Assembly: GCF_042648445.1 (NCBI RefSeq)
Contig: NZ_JBHRYB010000005.1
Coordinates: forward strand, 980,577 to 1,044,576
DNA from: Bacterioplanoides pacificum
Lineage (GTDB): Bacteria; Pseudomonadota; Gammaproteobacteria; Pseudomonadales; Oceanobacteraceae
Length of the DNA: 64,000 nt
Direction of reading: 5' to 3'
The notes under the pieces were generated by a model. The model was not told the DNA's origin. It was given only the letters and a program-made list of their open reading frames with translations, and did not search any database. Made by a program: the position numbers and the translations under genes. Positions 16,839-25,996 of this stretch are shown one piece after another (the stretch's first letter is position 1; every line of letters begins with the position of its first letter).

Positions 16839-17993
16839 TTACAATTCGTTATGGTCCGGCTCATTATTGTCCAGCGCTGGCGTTTCCAGCCCACGCTTGG
16901 CGTAAAATTCGTCCACAAAGTCGGCAAATGTACCTTCTTCCAGAGAACGGCGCAAACCAGCCATCAGCGTCTGATAATAATGGAGGTTGTGAATGCTATT
17001 TAAAGTGGCACCCAATATTTCTTTACACTTATCCAGATGATGCAGGTAAGCGCGGGTGAAATTTTTACAGGTGTAGCAATCGCATTCATCGTCCACCGGT
17101 GCGGTACTGGTGCGATTGGCAGCATTACGGATTTTTAACACCCCGGTTGAGGTAAACAGATGTGAATTCCGTGCATTACGGGTGGGCATCACGCAGTCGA
17201 ACATATCTACCCCACGACGCACGCCTTCCACTAAGTCTTCCGGCTTGCCAACCCCCATCAGATAACGCGGTTTGTCGTGGGGCATTTTCGGCGCCGTGTG
17301 TTTCAGGATGCGCATCATATCGGGCTTGGGCTCACCCACACTCAGGCCACCAATGGCGTAACCATCAAAACCGATATCCGTTAACCCGGCCAGCGATTCA
17401 TCGCGCAGGCTTTCATACATGCCGCCCTGAATAATGCCAAACAGCGCGGACGGGTTATCACCATGGGCATCTTTGGAGCGCTGCGCCCAACGCAACGACA
17501 TCCGCATGGAAGTGGCGGCTTCCAGCTCGGTGGCCGGATACGGGGTACATTCATCAAAAATCATCACGATATCCGACCCCAGGTCACGCTGCACCTGCAT
17601 CGAGCTTTCCGGCGTCATCAGCACTTTTTCGCCATTTACCGGCGACTGAAAGGTCACGCCCTCTTCGGTGATTTTGCGCATATCCCCCAGACTGAACACC
17701 TGAAAACCACCGGAGTCAGTCAGAATGGGTTTATCCCAGCCGATAAAATCGTGTAAATCACCGTGTTGTTTGATGATTTCCGTTCCCGGACGCAACATCA
17801 GATGAAAAGTATTACCGAGAATAATATCGGCCCCCAGATCATTAATCTGATCCGGATTCAGGCCCTTCACCGTACCGTAGGTGCCAACCGGCATAAAGGC
17901 CGGGGTCTGCACCTCGCCACGGGGGAATTTCAGCGTGCCGCGGCGGGCATGACTGCTGCCATCGGTAATTTCCGAGTGCAGCTCAAATTTCAT
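16839..17993 (-). CDS. tgt: Queuine tRNA-guanine transglycosylase
   Basis: A 384-aa enzyme that swaps guanine 34 of GUN-anticodon tRNAs for preQ1. Visible are the substrate motifs DSGGFQVFSLG (catalytic Asp) and GGLSVGEPK, the VMPTRNARN region with the second Asp just before it, and the zinc site CDCYTC...C..H near the C-terminus. I chose the start giving MKFEL, as in homologues; an in-frame ATG at 18011 or 18017 is possible, and neither has a strong ribosome site. Its start lies close behind queA, whose product acts next in the same pathway. Confidence 0.96.
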   Translation of the reverse strand: MKFELHSEITDGSSHARRGTLKFPRGEVQTPAFMPVGTYGTVKGLNPDQINDLGADIILGNTFHLMLRPGTEIIKQHGDLHDFIGWDKPILTDSGGFQVFSLGDMRKITEEGVTFQSPVNGEKVLMTPESSMQVQRDLGSDIVMIFDECTPYPATELEAATSMRMSLRWAQRSKDAHGDNPSALFGIIQGGMYESLRDESLAGLTDIGFDGYAIGGLSVGEPKPDMMRILKHTAPKMPHDKPRYLMGVGKPEDLVEGVRRGVDMFDCVMPTRNARNSHLFTSTGVLKIRNAANRTSTAPVDDECDCYTCKNFTRAYLHHLDKCKEILGATLNSIHNLHYYQTLMAGLRRSLEEGTFADFVDEFYAKRGLETPALDNNEPDHNEL

Positions 17994-18023
17994 AAAACAT
18001 TCGCGAGTCATAGTCACACCCGA

Positions 18024-19088
18024 TTAATTATCTGAAGAAACAGCTGGCTCACCAGCTGGGGTTACAAACATGGCATCGCCATAACTGTAAAAACGGTAAC
18101 GTTCGGCAATCGCCTGCTGATAAGCCGCCATCACCGCCTGCTGACCGGCAAAGGCCGACACCAGCATAATCAAGGTCGATTCCGGCAAGTGGAAATTGGT
18201 GATCATGGCGTCCACACTGCGGAACTGATAACCCGGATAAATAAAAATTTCACTGTCGTCATAAAACGGCGCTATCTCGCCACTCTGACTGGCACTTTCG
18301 AGGCTGCGAACCGAGGTTGTACCAACCGCAATCACGCGCTTACCGGCAGCCCGGGTGCTACGCACGGCATCCGCCACATCCTGAGAGACTTCAATGTATT
18401 CCGAATGCATCTGATGATCGTGAATATTATCAACCTTAACCGGCTGGAACGTGCCAGCGCCCACATGCAGCGTCACATAGGCAAAATTGACGCCCTTTTG
18501 CTGCAGTCGCGCCATCAATGCATCATCAAAATGTAAACCCGCCGTCGGGGCTGCCACGGCACCGGGTTTTTCTGCATACACCGTCTGATAGCGGTCTTTG
18601 TCTTCTTCGCCATCATCCCGCTCCATGTAGGGCGGCAACGGCATATGACCGACCTCATCCAGTAACGTCAGTAAGGGTTTATCCGCAACAAATTTCAGAT
18701 GAAATAACGCCCCCTGGCGGGCCAGTACCTCTACCGCCGTACCCTCTGCTTTTCCGCCACCCAGATAAATCGTTTGGCCCGGCTTAGGCGAACGGGAACA
18801 TTTGATATGTGCCAGTGCTTCGCGGTCATTCAGCACCCGTTCGATCAGTGCTTCCAGCTTGCCACCACTGTCTTTTTCGCCGAACAAGCGCGCCGGAATC
18901 ACCTTGGTATTATTGAATACCAGCAAATCCCCCGGTTGCAGCAGTGCTTCGATATCGCGGAAAATTTTATGCTCAACAGCGCCATCACGCCCGTCCAGGC
19001 ACAACAAACGCGACGCACTGCGCTCTGCCATCGGATAACGGGCAATCAGCTCATCCGGCAGGTCAAAATTAAAATCACTGGTTTTCAT
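18024..19088 (-). CDS. queA: S-adenosylmethionine:tRNA ribosyltransferase-isomerase
   Basis: A 354-aa enzyme that transfers and isomerises the ribosyl part of AdoMet onto preQ1 in tRNA, giving epoxyqueuosine. The start MKTSDFNFDLPDELIA, then FNNTKVIPARL, FVTLHVGAGTF-like YVTLHVGAGTF and AVGTTSVRSLES are diagnostic. The frame is open 16 codons further upstream, but homologues begin at this Met. It is the first gene of the cluster leading to secF and is divergent from the tRNA-Leu operon. Confidence 0.96.
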   Translation of the reverse strand: MKTSDFNFDLPDELIARYPMAERSASRLLCLDGRDGAVEHKIFRDIEALLQPGDLLVFNNTKVIPARLFGEKDSGGKLEALIERVLNDREALAHIKCSRSPKPGQTIYLGGGKAEGTAVEVLARQGALFHLKFVADKPLLTLLDEVGHMPLPPYMERDDGEEDKDRYQTVYAEKPGAVAAPTAGLHFDDALMARLQQKGVNFAYVTLHVGAGTFQPVKVDNIHDHQMHSEYIEVSQDVADAVRSTRAAGKRVIAVGTTSVRSLESASQSGEIAPFYDDSEIFIYPGYQFRSVDAMITNFHLPESTLIMLVSAFAGQQAVMAAYQQAIAERYRFYSYGDAMFVTPAGEPAVSSDN

Positions 19089-19224
19089 CGGTTTCGGCTG
19101 GTCTGTACATTCTGCATCGGTGGTGGATACCCTCATGACATATCGCTCAGGAAGGCCGGACTCAGGTTACCAATAAGCGGTAACATCAGAGAGCGCCAAG
19201 ATTACCGGATAAGCGCCACTAAGT

Positions 19225-19238
19225 TAAGGAAATCCTTA
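19225..19238. repeat. Near-perfect palindrome upstream of tRNA promoter
   Basis: TAAGGA-AA-TCCTTA lies 10 bases upstream of the tRNA-Leu -35 hexamer, in the position of an UP element or an activator site, and about 140 bases upstream of queA on the other strand. A role is inference. Confidence 0.35.
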
Positions 19239-19248
19239 GAAAAAACTG

Positions 19249-19276
19249 TTGACAGCCCAAATATCATCTGTAGAAT
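19249..19276 (+). promoter_or_regulatory. sigma70 promoter of the tRNA-Leu operon
   Basis: Perfect -35 TTGACA (19249-19254), 16-base spacer, -10 TAGAAT (19271-19276). The bases after the -10 are GC-rich (GCGCCGCC), the discriminator typical of stable-RNA promoters under stringent (ppGpp) control. The first tRNA begins about 25 bases after the expected start point. Confidence 0.85.
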
Positions 19277-19307
19277 GCGCCGCCACTGACACAACAGACA
19301 CCGATTT

Positions 19308-19394
19308 GCCAGAGTGGCGAAATTGGTAGACGCAGGGGATTCAAAATCCCCCGCCTTAACGGGTGTGCCGGTTCGAGTCCGGCCTCTGGTACCA
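19308..19394 (+). tRNA. tRNA-Leu (anticodon CAA)
   Basis: An 87-nt class II tRNA with a long variable arm. The acceptor GCCAGAG pairs with CTCTGGT (one G-U), the anticodon loop TTCAAAA carries CAA, the T arm is GGTTCGAGTCC, and the 3' CCA is encoded. It is the first gene after the promoter. Confidence 0.95.
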
Positions 19395-19471
19395 GTTATT
19401 GCAGGTACGCTTCGGTATCTCGGTCAGTGACAATGATTCAGTAACTCTCTACTCGTTACTGAATGAAAAAT

Positions 19472-19558
19472 GCCCAGGTGGTGGAATTGGTAGACACGCT
19501 AGCTTCAGGTGCTAGTGGCCTTACGGCCGTGGGAGTTCAAGTCTCCCCCTGGGCACCA
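19472..19558 (+). tRNA. tRNA-Leu (anticodon CAG), copy 1
   Basis: An 87-nt class II tRNA: acceptor GCCCAGG/CCTGGGC, anticodon loop TTCAGGT with CAG, a variable arm with GGCC/GGCC, T arm GAGTTCAAGTCTC, encoded CCA. It is identical to copy 2. Confidence 0.96.
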
Positions 19559-19625
19559 ATTATCAATTGATAGTTGGTGCCACATTTTTCGCAGATACAC
19601 TTTATTCAGCTTTGCTGAACGCCTT

Positions 19626-19712
19626 GCCCAGGTGGTGGAATTGGTAGACACGCTAGCTTCAGGTGCTAGTGGCCTTACGGCCGTGGGAGTTCAAGTCTCC
19701 CCCTGGGCACCA
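19626..19712 (+). tRNA. tRNA-Leu (anticodon CAG), copy 2
   Basis: Identical in sequence to copy 1, with an unrelated spacer between them, so the copies have been kept alike by gene conversion or are recent duplicates whose spacers changed. CCA is encoded. Confidence 0.96.
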
Positions 19713-19760
19713 TAACCTTCAGTGGTTATGGCAAACGTTATGAGCACAGGTGAACACCTC

Positions 19761-19847
19761 GCCCAGGTGGTGGAATTGGTAGACACGCTAGCTTCAGGTG
19801 CTAGTGGCCTCACGGCCGTGGGAGTTCAAGTCTCCCCCTGGGCACCA
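19761..19847 (+). tRNA. tRNA-Leu (anticodon CAG), copy 3
   Basis: The same tRNA with a single T-to-C change in the loop of the variable arm (CCTTACGG becomes CCTCACGG), which should not affect folding. It is the last gene of the array; I see no convincing hairpin terminator before the chemoreceptor gene. Confidence 0.96.
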
Positions 19848-20001
19848 TATCCTTCGATACAAACCACCCCTTTGATACAAAAACTCCTCGCTCAATCCGT
19901 TAAACCCAAATCCGCTATACCTGATCGTTTTTAGCCGATTGATTGCGCACAACAATGACTCCTTGTCTAAACTGAAGAAAACCCCTGGCAAGGAATCCGA
20001 T

Positions 20002-21561
20002 ATGAGCCGCCTCACCCCTGGCATCAGGCTATTGCTGACCCTGACCACTGCCCTGCTGCTGGCCGTCATCAGTGCATTTATCAGCGACAACAACCTGCTG
20101 GCCATCGCTATACCGGCAATCCTTACGGCCACACTGGTCAGCATACTGCCCGGCAGCACCGCACCAGCGGCGCCACAGGACAACGACCAGCCTGACAAGA
20201 ATGAAGAACTGCACACAAACATCGCCCGCTATGGCGGCGATATCGCCATCGCCGCCGCCGAAGTGGCCTTTGGCGCCGACCAGCTACAACGCAAAATTCA
20301 CGATGAACTGAACGACACCCAGCAACTGATTTTTTCGACCGATGCTATTCGCGACAGCATCAACAACATTGCCAGCCAGACACAACAAGCCTCCAGCACC
20401 ACAGATACCGCCAAAGAAGCCAATCAAAAAGGCAAACAGGCACTGGAGCTGATCCTGCCACAAATGGAAAATACCCTGCAGCAAACCCACGCCAACGGCG
20501 AACTGGTCGCACAACTGGAAGCCAAGTCCGAACAGATTCAGAAAGTGACCAGCGTTATCAGCGACATCGCCGAACAAACCAACCTGCTGGCCCTGAATGC
20601 CGCGATTGAAGCCGCCCGCGCCGGCGAACAGGGCCGCGGTTTTGCAGTGGTTGCTGACGAAGTACGTGGCCTGGCGGCTAAAACGTCCAATGCCACCGAA
20701 GAAATCGGCAAAACCGTGTTACAGATTAACCAGGAAATCAAACAAACCGTTGCCAACAGCCAGTCACTCAGCAATACCATTGACCAGAGCATGACGATGA
20801 CGCGCGAAATCGGCGAACACCTGAACGAAATCTTTCATTATTCCGATACCATCGAGCAAGCCATTAAAGCCATTCACAGCAGCGTTGAACAAAACAGCCA
20901 GAGCATTCATCAGATTTCCGATATTCTGCAACAAACCAGTCACCGATTATCCGACAACGAACAGGATATCCGTACGATTTCACGCCGCTCGTTATCGTTA
21001 TCCGAAAGCGCTGAACATATTTATGAAGCCATGGGCGAACAGGTGCTCAGCGGCGTCCATCAACAGGCCCTGGCTGAAGCCCGGCAAGCCAGCCAGGCCA
21101 TCAGCGAATGTTTCGAGCAGGCACTGCGTGATGGCCGCATCAGCGAGTCCGCCCTGTTTGACCGTAACTACCAGCCTATCGCTAACACCAATCCACAAAA
21201 ACACAGCAGTGGTTTTGATCAGTTTACCGATCAGGTGTTACCGGCGATCCAGGAGCCCATCCTGCAACGCCAGCCAGCCTTTATCTACGCTGGCGCAGTT
21301 GATAATAACGGCTACTTCCCCACCCACAACAAATGCTTCAGTCAGCCATTAACCGGCGACTATCAAACCGATCTGGCCAACAACCGCACCAAACGCATTT
21401 TTTCCGATCGCACCGGCTCACGCTGTGGCGCCAATACGCGGCCTATGTTGTTGCAAACTTACAAACGCGATACCGGTGAAGTGATGCACGATTTATCCGT
21501 GCCTATTGAGGTCAACGGCCGTCACTGGGGAGGCTTCCGCATCGGTTACCGCAGCCACTGA
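20002..21561 (+). CDS. Methyl-accepting chemotaxis protein with C-terminal sensor domain
   Basis: A 519-aa chemoreceptor. Two N-terminal hydrophobic segments lie close together (about 10-50) with almost no periplasmic loop and no HAMP domain. The signalling hairpin has the conserved tip EQTNLLALNAAIEAARAGEQ followed by GFAVVADEVRGLA. After it, residues about 370-519 form a separate domain with DNNGYFPTHN and RDTGEVMHDLSVPI, a cytoplasmic sensor placed after the signalling domain. Two Cys (in HNKCFSQ and GSRCG) lie in this domain and could bind a ligand or metal, or sense redox. ATG 20002 follows AAGGA; no che genes are nearby. Confidence 0.9.
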   Translation: MSRLTPGIRLLLTLTTALLLAVISAFISDNNLLAIAIPAILTATLVSILPGSTAPAAPQDNDQPDKNEELHTNIARYGGDIAIAAAEVAFGADQLQRKIHDELNDTQQLIFSTDAIRDSINNIASQTQQASSTTDTAKEANQKGKQALELILPQMENTLQQTHANGELVAQLEAKSEQIQKVTSVISDIAEQTNLLALNAAIEAARAGEQGRGFAVVADEVRGLAAKTSNATEEIGKTVLQINQEIKQTVANSQSLSNTIDQSMTMTREIGEHLNEIFHYSDTIEQAIKAIHSSVEQNSQSIHQISDILQQTSHRLSDNEQDIRTISRRSLSLSESAEHIYEAMGEQVLSGVHQQALAEARQASQAISECFEQALRDGRISESALFDRNYQPIANTNPQKHSSGFDQFTDQVLPAIQEPILQRQPAFIYAGAVDNNGYFPTHNKCFSQPLTGDYQTDLANNRTKRIFSDRTGSRCGANTRPMLLQTYKRDTGEVMHDLSVPIEVNGRHWGGFRIGYRSH

Positions 21562-21732
21562 CACACGCCAGGCGACAAAGTCGACAACCTGGTACCAGAG
21601 TGCCAGCGTTTTTCAACAATCAGTCACATTATTCGCACCACACCTCTGCTATGGTTTGCTGACAACAACGATAACGTCGCTGGCAGACGCGCCAGCAGGA
21701 AGACGCCGGATTCTGGTGGCAGAGGAACTTTC

Positions 21733-24099
21733 ATGAACAAACACACCGACATTGGCTGGCAGGCCTTATGGCTGCTGCTGGCTTGTCTGACCCTCAGTGG
21801 TTGTATCAACGACTATTCCGGCGACGTTGGCGGTGCATCCGCCGGCGGTGATGGCTTTGTTGCCGGCCAGGTCAACGAGTCAGGGCGTCAGCACTACCTG
21901 ACGCAATGTGCCAGCTGCCACGGTGCCGATGGCAATGGTACGCCGTCCGGCTCGTCACTGGTGGGCTGCGCCACCTGCTCAACCCTGAGTGTGTTAGCCG
22001 ATGAAATTGAACGCACCATGCCGGTGGGCAAAACCTCACGCTGCGTCGGCGACTGCGCCAGCGACACCGCCGAGTTTATCCTCCAGGCCTTTAACGATCG
22101 CATTCTCAATGGCAATACCACCAGCCTGACCGGGGTCAGCAACAGCAGTCAGCAAACCACCTTACGTCAGGCAGCCCTGCAGCTGGTTGGCCGCTTACCC
22201 AATGCTTCTGAAGTTGCTCAGGTACAACAACGCGGCGACAGCGGTTTAAGCCAGGTGTTATCCGGCATGATGACTGAAGACGCGTTTTACCAGACCTTAA
22301 TGGAAATATTTAACGAGCAGCTGCTGACCGATAAATACCTCAGCCGCAACCTGAACGAAGGCGGCATCAATCTGCTTGATAACGACGATTTCCCGAACCG
22401 CAAATGGTACAACGATGAGTACCCCAGCCAGGGCGACAGCGATCCGTTACGAAACCTGCGCAACTGCGCCCGTACCCAAAGTAACGATGCCGTCGCCCGC
22501 GAGCCACTGGAGCTGGTGCGTTATGCGGCTAAAAACGATCTGCCACACACGCTGTTTATGACCGCCGACTTTATCATGGTGAACTGGTACAGCCAGCAGG
22601 TTTACCAGGCCGAACTGCTGGATAAAAACGCCAGCTTCCGCCAGCTGCCACAACCGGTATGCGAAGCTGACGGCCAGAGTCTGAGCTGGGACCCGGATGA
22701 TTTCCGCCCGGCACGCATCAACAAAGCGCTGCAGTATGAAAGCAATGGCATTCCCCATGCCGGCGTATTAACGTCAGCTATGTTCCTGAACCGCTACCCA
22801 ACAACCTTTACCAACCGTAATCGTCATCGCTCAAAAATTGTGTTCGATTATTTCCTCGACACCGATATCCTGAAAATTCAGGGGGATCGCCCCGGCGATG
22901 GCATTGGCAACGGCATGCCCAACCCAACCCTGCTGGATCCGGCCTGTTACGCCTGCCATCAGGTGATGGATCCGGTGGCGTCGGCGTTCCAGCACTGGAC
23001 CGACCGTGGCCAGTACATTATTACCGGTAATACTTCAGTTAACCGCTGGGACAGCTCCGACATTGAACCTGCCGGTCTGGGCGGGAAAAAAGTGCCGTTA
23101 TCCGGTGATACCGGTTATTTCCGCAACATGCTGCAATGGCTGGGTAATGAGATTGCCGCCGATCCACGCTTTATCCGTGCCACAGTGCGCACCCTGTATA
23201 AAGGCCTGGTCGGCCAGGAGCCGTTGTTATCTCCCGGCGAACATGCCAGCGATGCCGATATCAGCGCCTTCAACGAGCAACGCTCGGTACTGAACGCCAT
23301 TGGCCAGGCGATGGTGGCCGACAACTGGGACATCAAAACCGCCATTAAAGGCATCATTATGACGCCCTATTACCGTGCTGCTGCGGTGAATACCACGGCC
23401 CGGCCAGCCAACCTGCACATCGGTTCCAGCCAGTTCCTCAGCCCGGAACAACTGCAGCGGAAATTGCGTGCCACACTGGGCATTGTCTGGGACGATTTGC
23501 GTTACGAAAGTAATCGCCTGATGTTAGGCGGCATGGACTCGGACTCGATTATTGAGCGTATCCGTGAACCCAGCGGTCTGATGGTGGCCATCCAGAATCG
23601 CATGGCGGTGGAAATGGCCTGCCGCGCGGTACCTTACGACTTCAGCTGGCATAACAGCAAACGGCGGTTATTCCCCTATGTCGAAACCAGCAGCAGCCCA
23701 CTGAACGAAAACGGTGCCCCCGATGCCGTGGCCATCGCCGCGATCAGACGCAATCTGCAACACCTGCACTGGACCTTATTAGGCGAACAGCTGAGCGACA
23801 ACAGTGCCGAGCTGAATGCCAGCTATCAGCTGTTTATGGACGTTTTTAATCAGGGCCAGATCATGATGGCTTCCCCTAACGACTTCGACCCCTGGCCCAG
23901 AAGTAACCCATGCCAGGCGACCCGCGACTTCCGTGAGGATGGCCGCACCGCTGCAGCCTTTGAGGACACCAGCAATAACAGCGATGTTGCGCCTGCAGAC
24001 CGGCGCCAGCGTATCACCGATGACAACAACTACGTGGTACGCAGCTGGGTCGCTGTGCTGACCTATCTATTATCCGACTACCGCTTTGTGTACCAATAA
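21733..24099 (+). CDS. c-type heme lipoprotein, DUF1592/DUF1588-like
   Basis: A 788-aa lipoprotein (lipobox LTLSGC, lipidated Cys 24) with an N-terminal cytochrome-c-like segment bearing CASCH (59-63) and a second heme-type motif CYACH (405-409) followed by QVMDPVASAFQHW. The latter resembles the C-x-x-C-H...M-D-P-x-G signature of DUF1588-type proteins found beside DUF1501 genes. A CATC pair at about 79-82 lacks the His. The stop lies 10 bases before the DUF1501 gene, whose ribosome site AAGGAGG overlaps its end, so they form an operon. It probably passes electrons in the periplasm or at a membrane surface; the partner is unknown. Confidence 0.75.
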   Translation: MNKHTDIGWQALWLLLACLTLSGCINDYSGDVGGASAGGDGFVAGQVNESGRQHYLTQCASCHGADGNGTPSGSSLVGCATCSTLSVLADEIERTMPVGKTSRCVGDCASDTAEFILQAFNDRILNGNTTSLTGVSNSSQQTTLRQAALQLVGRLPNASEVAQVQQRGDSGLSQVLSGMMTEDAFYQTLMEIFNEQLLTDKYLSRNLNEGGINLLDNDDFPNRKWYNDEYPSQGDSDPLRNLRNCARTQSNDAVAREPLELVRYAAKNDLPHTLFMTADFIMVNWYSQQVYQAELLDKNASFRQLPQPVCEADGQSLSWDPDDFRPARINKALQYESNGIPHAGVLTSAMFLNRYPTTFTNRNRHRSKIVFDYFLDTDILKIQGDRPGDGIGNGMPNPTLLDPACYACHQVMDPVASAFQHWTDRGQYIITGNTSVNRWDSSDIEPAGLGGKKVPLSGDTGYFRNMLQWLGNEIAADPRFIRATVRTLYKGLVGQEPLLSPGEHASDADISAFNEQRSVLNAIGQAMVADNWDIKTAIKGIIMTPYYRAAAVNTTARPANLHIGSSQFLSPEQLQRKLRATLGIVWDDLRYESNRLMLGGMDSDSIIERIREPSGLMVAIQNRMAVEMACRAVPYDFSWHNSKRRLFPYVETSSSPLNENGAPDAVAIAAIRRNLQHLHWTLLGEQLSDNSAELNASYQLFMDVFNQGQIMMASPNDFDPWPRSNPCQATRDFREDGRTAAAFEDTSNNSDVAPADRRQRITDDNNYVVRSWVAVLTYLLSDYRFVYQ

Positions 24100-24109
24100 G
24101 GAGGCTGCC

Positions 24110-25489
24110 ATGAAACGACGTCAATTCTTACAGCTGCTGGCCGCCACCGGAATCACCACCAACCTGCCGGCCTTCAGCGCCCGCGCTCAGGCGGCAACCG
24201 CTCCCGGACAGTATCTGGTGGTGGTCAATGCCGGCGGCGGCTGGGACCCGACCTCCATCTGCGACCCCAAAGGCCTGAACCAGGCTTACAGCGATAATTC
24301 CAGCCGTCATCAGGGGTCAACCAATTCCGTCGCACTGGATAACAACAAACAGTTTGGCCAGATCCGCTGGAGTGCCATCCCCGAGTTTGTCTCCAATGAC
24401 GACGCCGTACGCAGCCGCATTGAACAGCAGTTTGATCAGTTTTTCCGCGGTTATGGCGACCGCCTCACGGTCATCAACGGCATCGATAACGGCACCAACA
24501 ATCACGATACCGGCAGCCGGGTAACCTGGTCAGGCAATGATGAGATCGGCTACCCGTCAATCAGCGCGTTATACGCAGCGGCCGTGTCTCCGACACTGCC
24601 AATGGCCTTTATCAGCAACGGCGGTTACGATTTTACCGACTCATTAGTCGCCCGGGCACGGGCTAACAGTGCGGGGTTTATCAGTGAAATTGCCGACCCG
24701 AACCGGCGTTATACCGATGCCGGCGACGGCTTTGTTCACGGCGTGAACTACCGCTCCCGTGATCAGCAAACCGATATCTATGGCCAGATCCGGCAAGCGC
24801 AACAGGCGCGTTTACAGCGCCAGCAAAACCGCGAAGCCTTGCCACAACGACGGGCCCAGTTAAGCCAGTTATTTACCGTACGCAGCAGCGACAGCAATCT
24901 GGGGGCACTGACCGTTCACCTGGAAGACATTAAGCAGAACGTCTCGCGCGACGAGCACTGGAACACCGACCGCGCCCGCTCCTTAAAAAGCCAGGCGGAA
25001 GTGGTCAGTGCTGCATTTAAGGCCAACCTGGCAGCCAGTGCCAACCTCAATGTCGGTGGTTTTGATACGCACGGCAACCACGATGCCAACGCGTATCCGC
25101 GTTTAGGCGATTTACTGGAAGGCGTTCATTTCCTGCAAAAAACACTGGAATACGCCGGTATTGCCGACCGTACCACCATCGTCATCGGCTCAGATTTTGG
25201 CCGTACCCCGTATTACAACTCCGGCAATGGCAAAGACCACTGGCCCATCAGCAGCGTGATGGTATTACATCCACAGGGTTACAGTACCGGCGGCCGGGTA
25301 TTTGGGGCCTCCAGCACTGATTTCCGCGCTCAGAAGATCAATCGCCAGACCGGTCTTGCCGATGTGAATGGTGATATTCTCGGGCCTCACCATGTTAATA
25401 ATGCCCTGCGCCAGCTGATGGGCATTCATGATCGCCCCATCAGTACCAACTATCCGCTAAACTTTACGGCGTTTGATATCTTCAGCTGA
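24110..25489 (+). CDS. DUF1501 family protein with Tat signal
   Basis: A 459-aa protein. The N-terminus MKRRQFLQLLAATGITTN carries a twin-arginine motif and hydrophobic stretch and ends near ARAQA, so it is exported folded. The body matches DUF1501 (alkaline-phosphatase-like fold): VVVNAGGGWDPT at the start, then GGFDTHGNHD and VIGSDFGRTPYYNSG...GKDHWP, which in the superfamily supply metal ligands. ATG 24110 has a perfect AAGGAGG. It partners the preceding heme lipoprotein, as DUF1501 proteins partner DUF1592/1588 proteins elsewhere. The activity is not known. Confidence 0.85.
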   Translation: MKRRQFLQLLAATGITTNLPAFSARAQAATAPGQYLVVVNAGGGWDPTSICDPKGLNQAYSDNSSRHQGSTNSVALDNNKQFGQIRWSAIPEFVSNDDAVRSRIEQQFDQFFRGYGDRLTVINGIDNGTNNHDTGSRVTWSGNDEIGYPSISALYAAAVSPTLPMAFISNGGYDFTDSLVARARANSAGFISEIADPNRRYTDAGDGFVHGVNYRSRDQQTDIYGQIRQAQQARLQRQQNREALPQRRAQLSQLFTVRSSDSNLGALTVHLEDIKQNVSRDEHWNTDRARSLKSQAEVVSAAFKANLAASANLNVGGFDTHGNHDANAYPRLGDLLEGVHFLQKTLEYAGIADRTTIVIGSDFGRTPYYNSGNGKDHWPISSVMVLHPQGYSTGGRVFGASSTDFRAQKINRQTGLADVNGDILGPHHVNNALRQLMGIHDRPISTNYPLNFTAFDIFS

Positions 25490-25507
25490 ACTGAATAAGG
25501 AATTATC

Positions 25508-25993
25508 GTGCGAATTTTTGTCCTGCTACTGTCGTTATTGTTAGCCCCGCTCAGCCAGGCGCTGGAACTGGGAGATCCGGCACCGGGGTTTAAGCTGCCG
25601 TTGCTGACCCAGAAAGGCACCCTCAGTCTGTCGCAATACCGCGGCAAGGTGGTGTATCTGGATTTCTGGGCATCCTGGTGTGGCCCGTGTCGCAAGTCCC
25701 TGCCGTTGCTGAACGACCTGCGCCAGCAGCTGCAAGACCAGCCGTTTGAGGTGCTCGCCATCAACCTCGACGAAGACATCAAAGACGCACGCCAGTTTCT
25801 GAAACAATTCCCGGTCAGCTACCCAACGCTGCATGACAGCCAGGGCGACTCCCCCCAACGGTATCAGGTACGCGGTATGCCAACTTCCTACCTGATCGAC
25901 AAACAGGGCAAGTTGCGCGCCGTACACGCGGGCTTCAAACCGTCGGATATGAAAAAAATCCGCCGTCAGGTCAGCGTACTGCTGGAGCAATAA
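25508..25993 (+). CDS. TlpA/ResA-like thioredoxin, periplasmic
   Basis: A 161-aa exported thioredoxin-fold protein. A signal peptide (about 1-18) precedes the AhpC/TSA-like start LGDPAPGFKLPLL; the active site is WCGPC (Cys 58 and 61) and the cis-Pro loop is RGMPTSY. The GTG start follows AAGGA. Such proteins reduce disulphides in the periplasm, often to ready Cys for heme or metal. Its neighbours, a Cys-tailed DUF4266 lipoprotein and c-heme proteins, offer clear possible substrates. Confidence 0.92.
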   Translation: MRIFVLLLSLLLAPLSQALELGDPAPGFKLPLLTQKGTLSLSQYRGKVVYLDFWASWCGPCRKSLPLLNDLRQQLQDQPFEVLAINLDEDIKDARQFLKQFPVSYPTLHDSQGDSPQRYQVRGMPTSYLIDKQGKLRAVHAGFKPSDMKKIRRQVSVLLEQ

Positions 25994-25996
25994 GCC

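Noticed and set aside
19509..19934. Open frames crossing the tRNA-Leu genes
   Set aside because: They lie across folded tRNA sequence and repeat the same residues because the tRNAs repeat; no ribosome sites.
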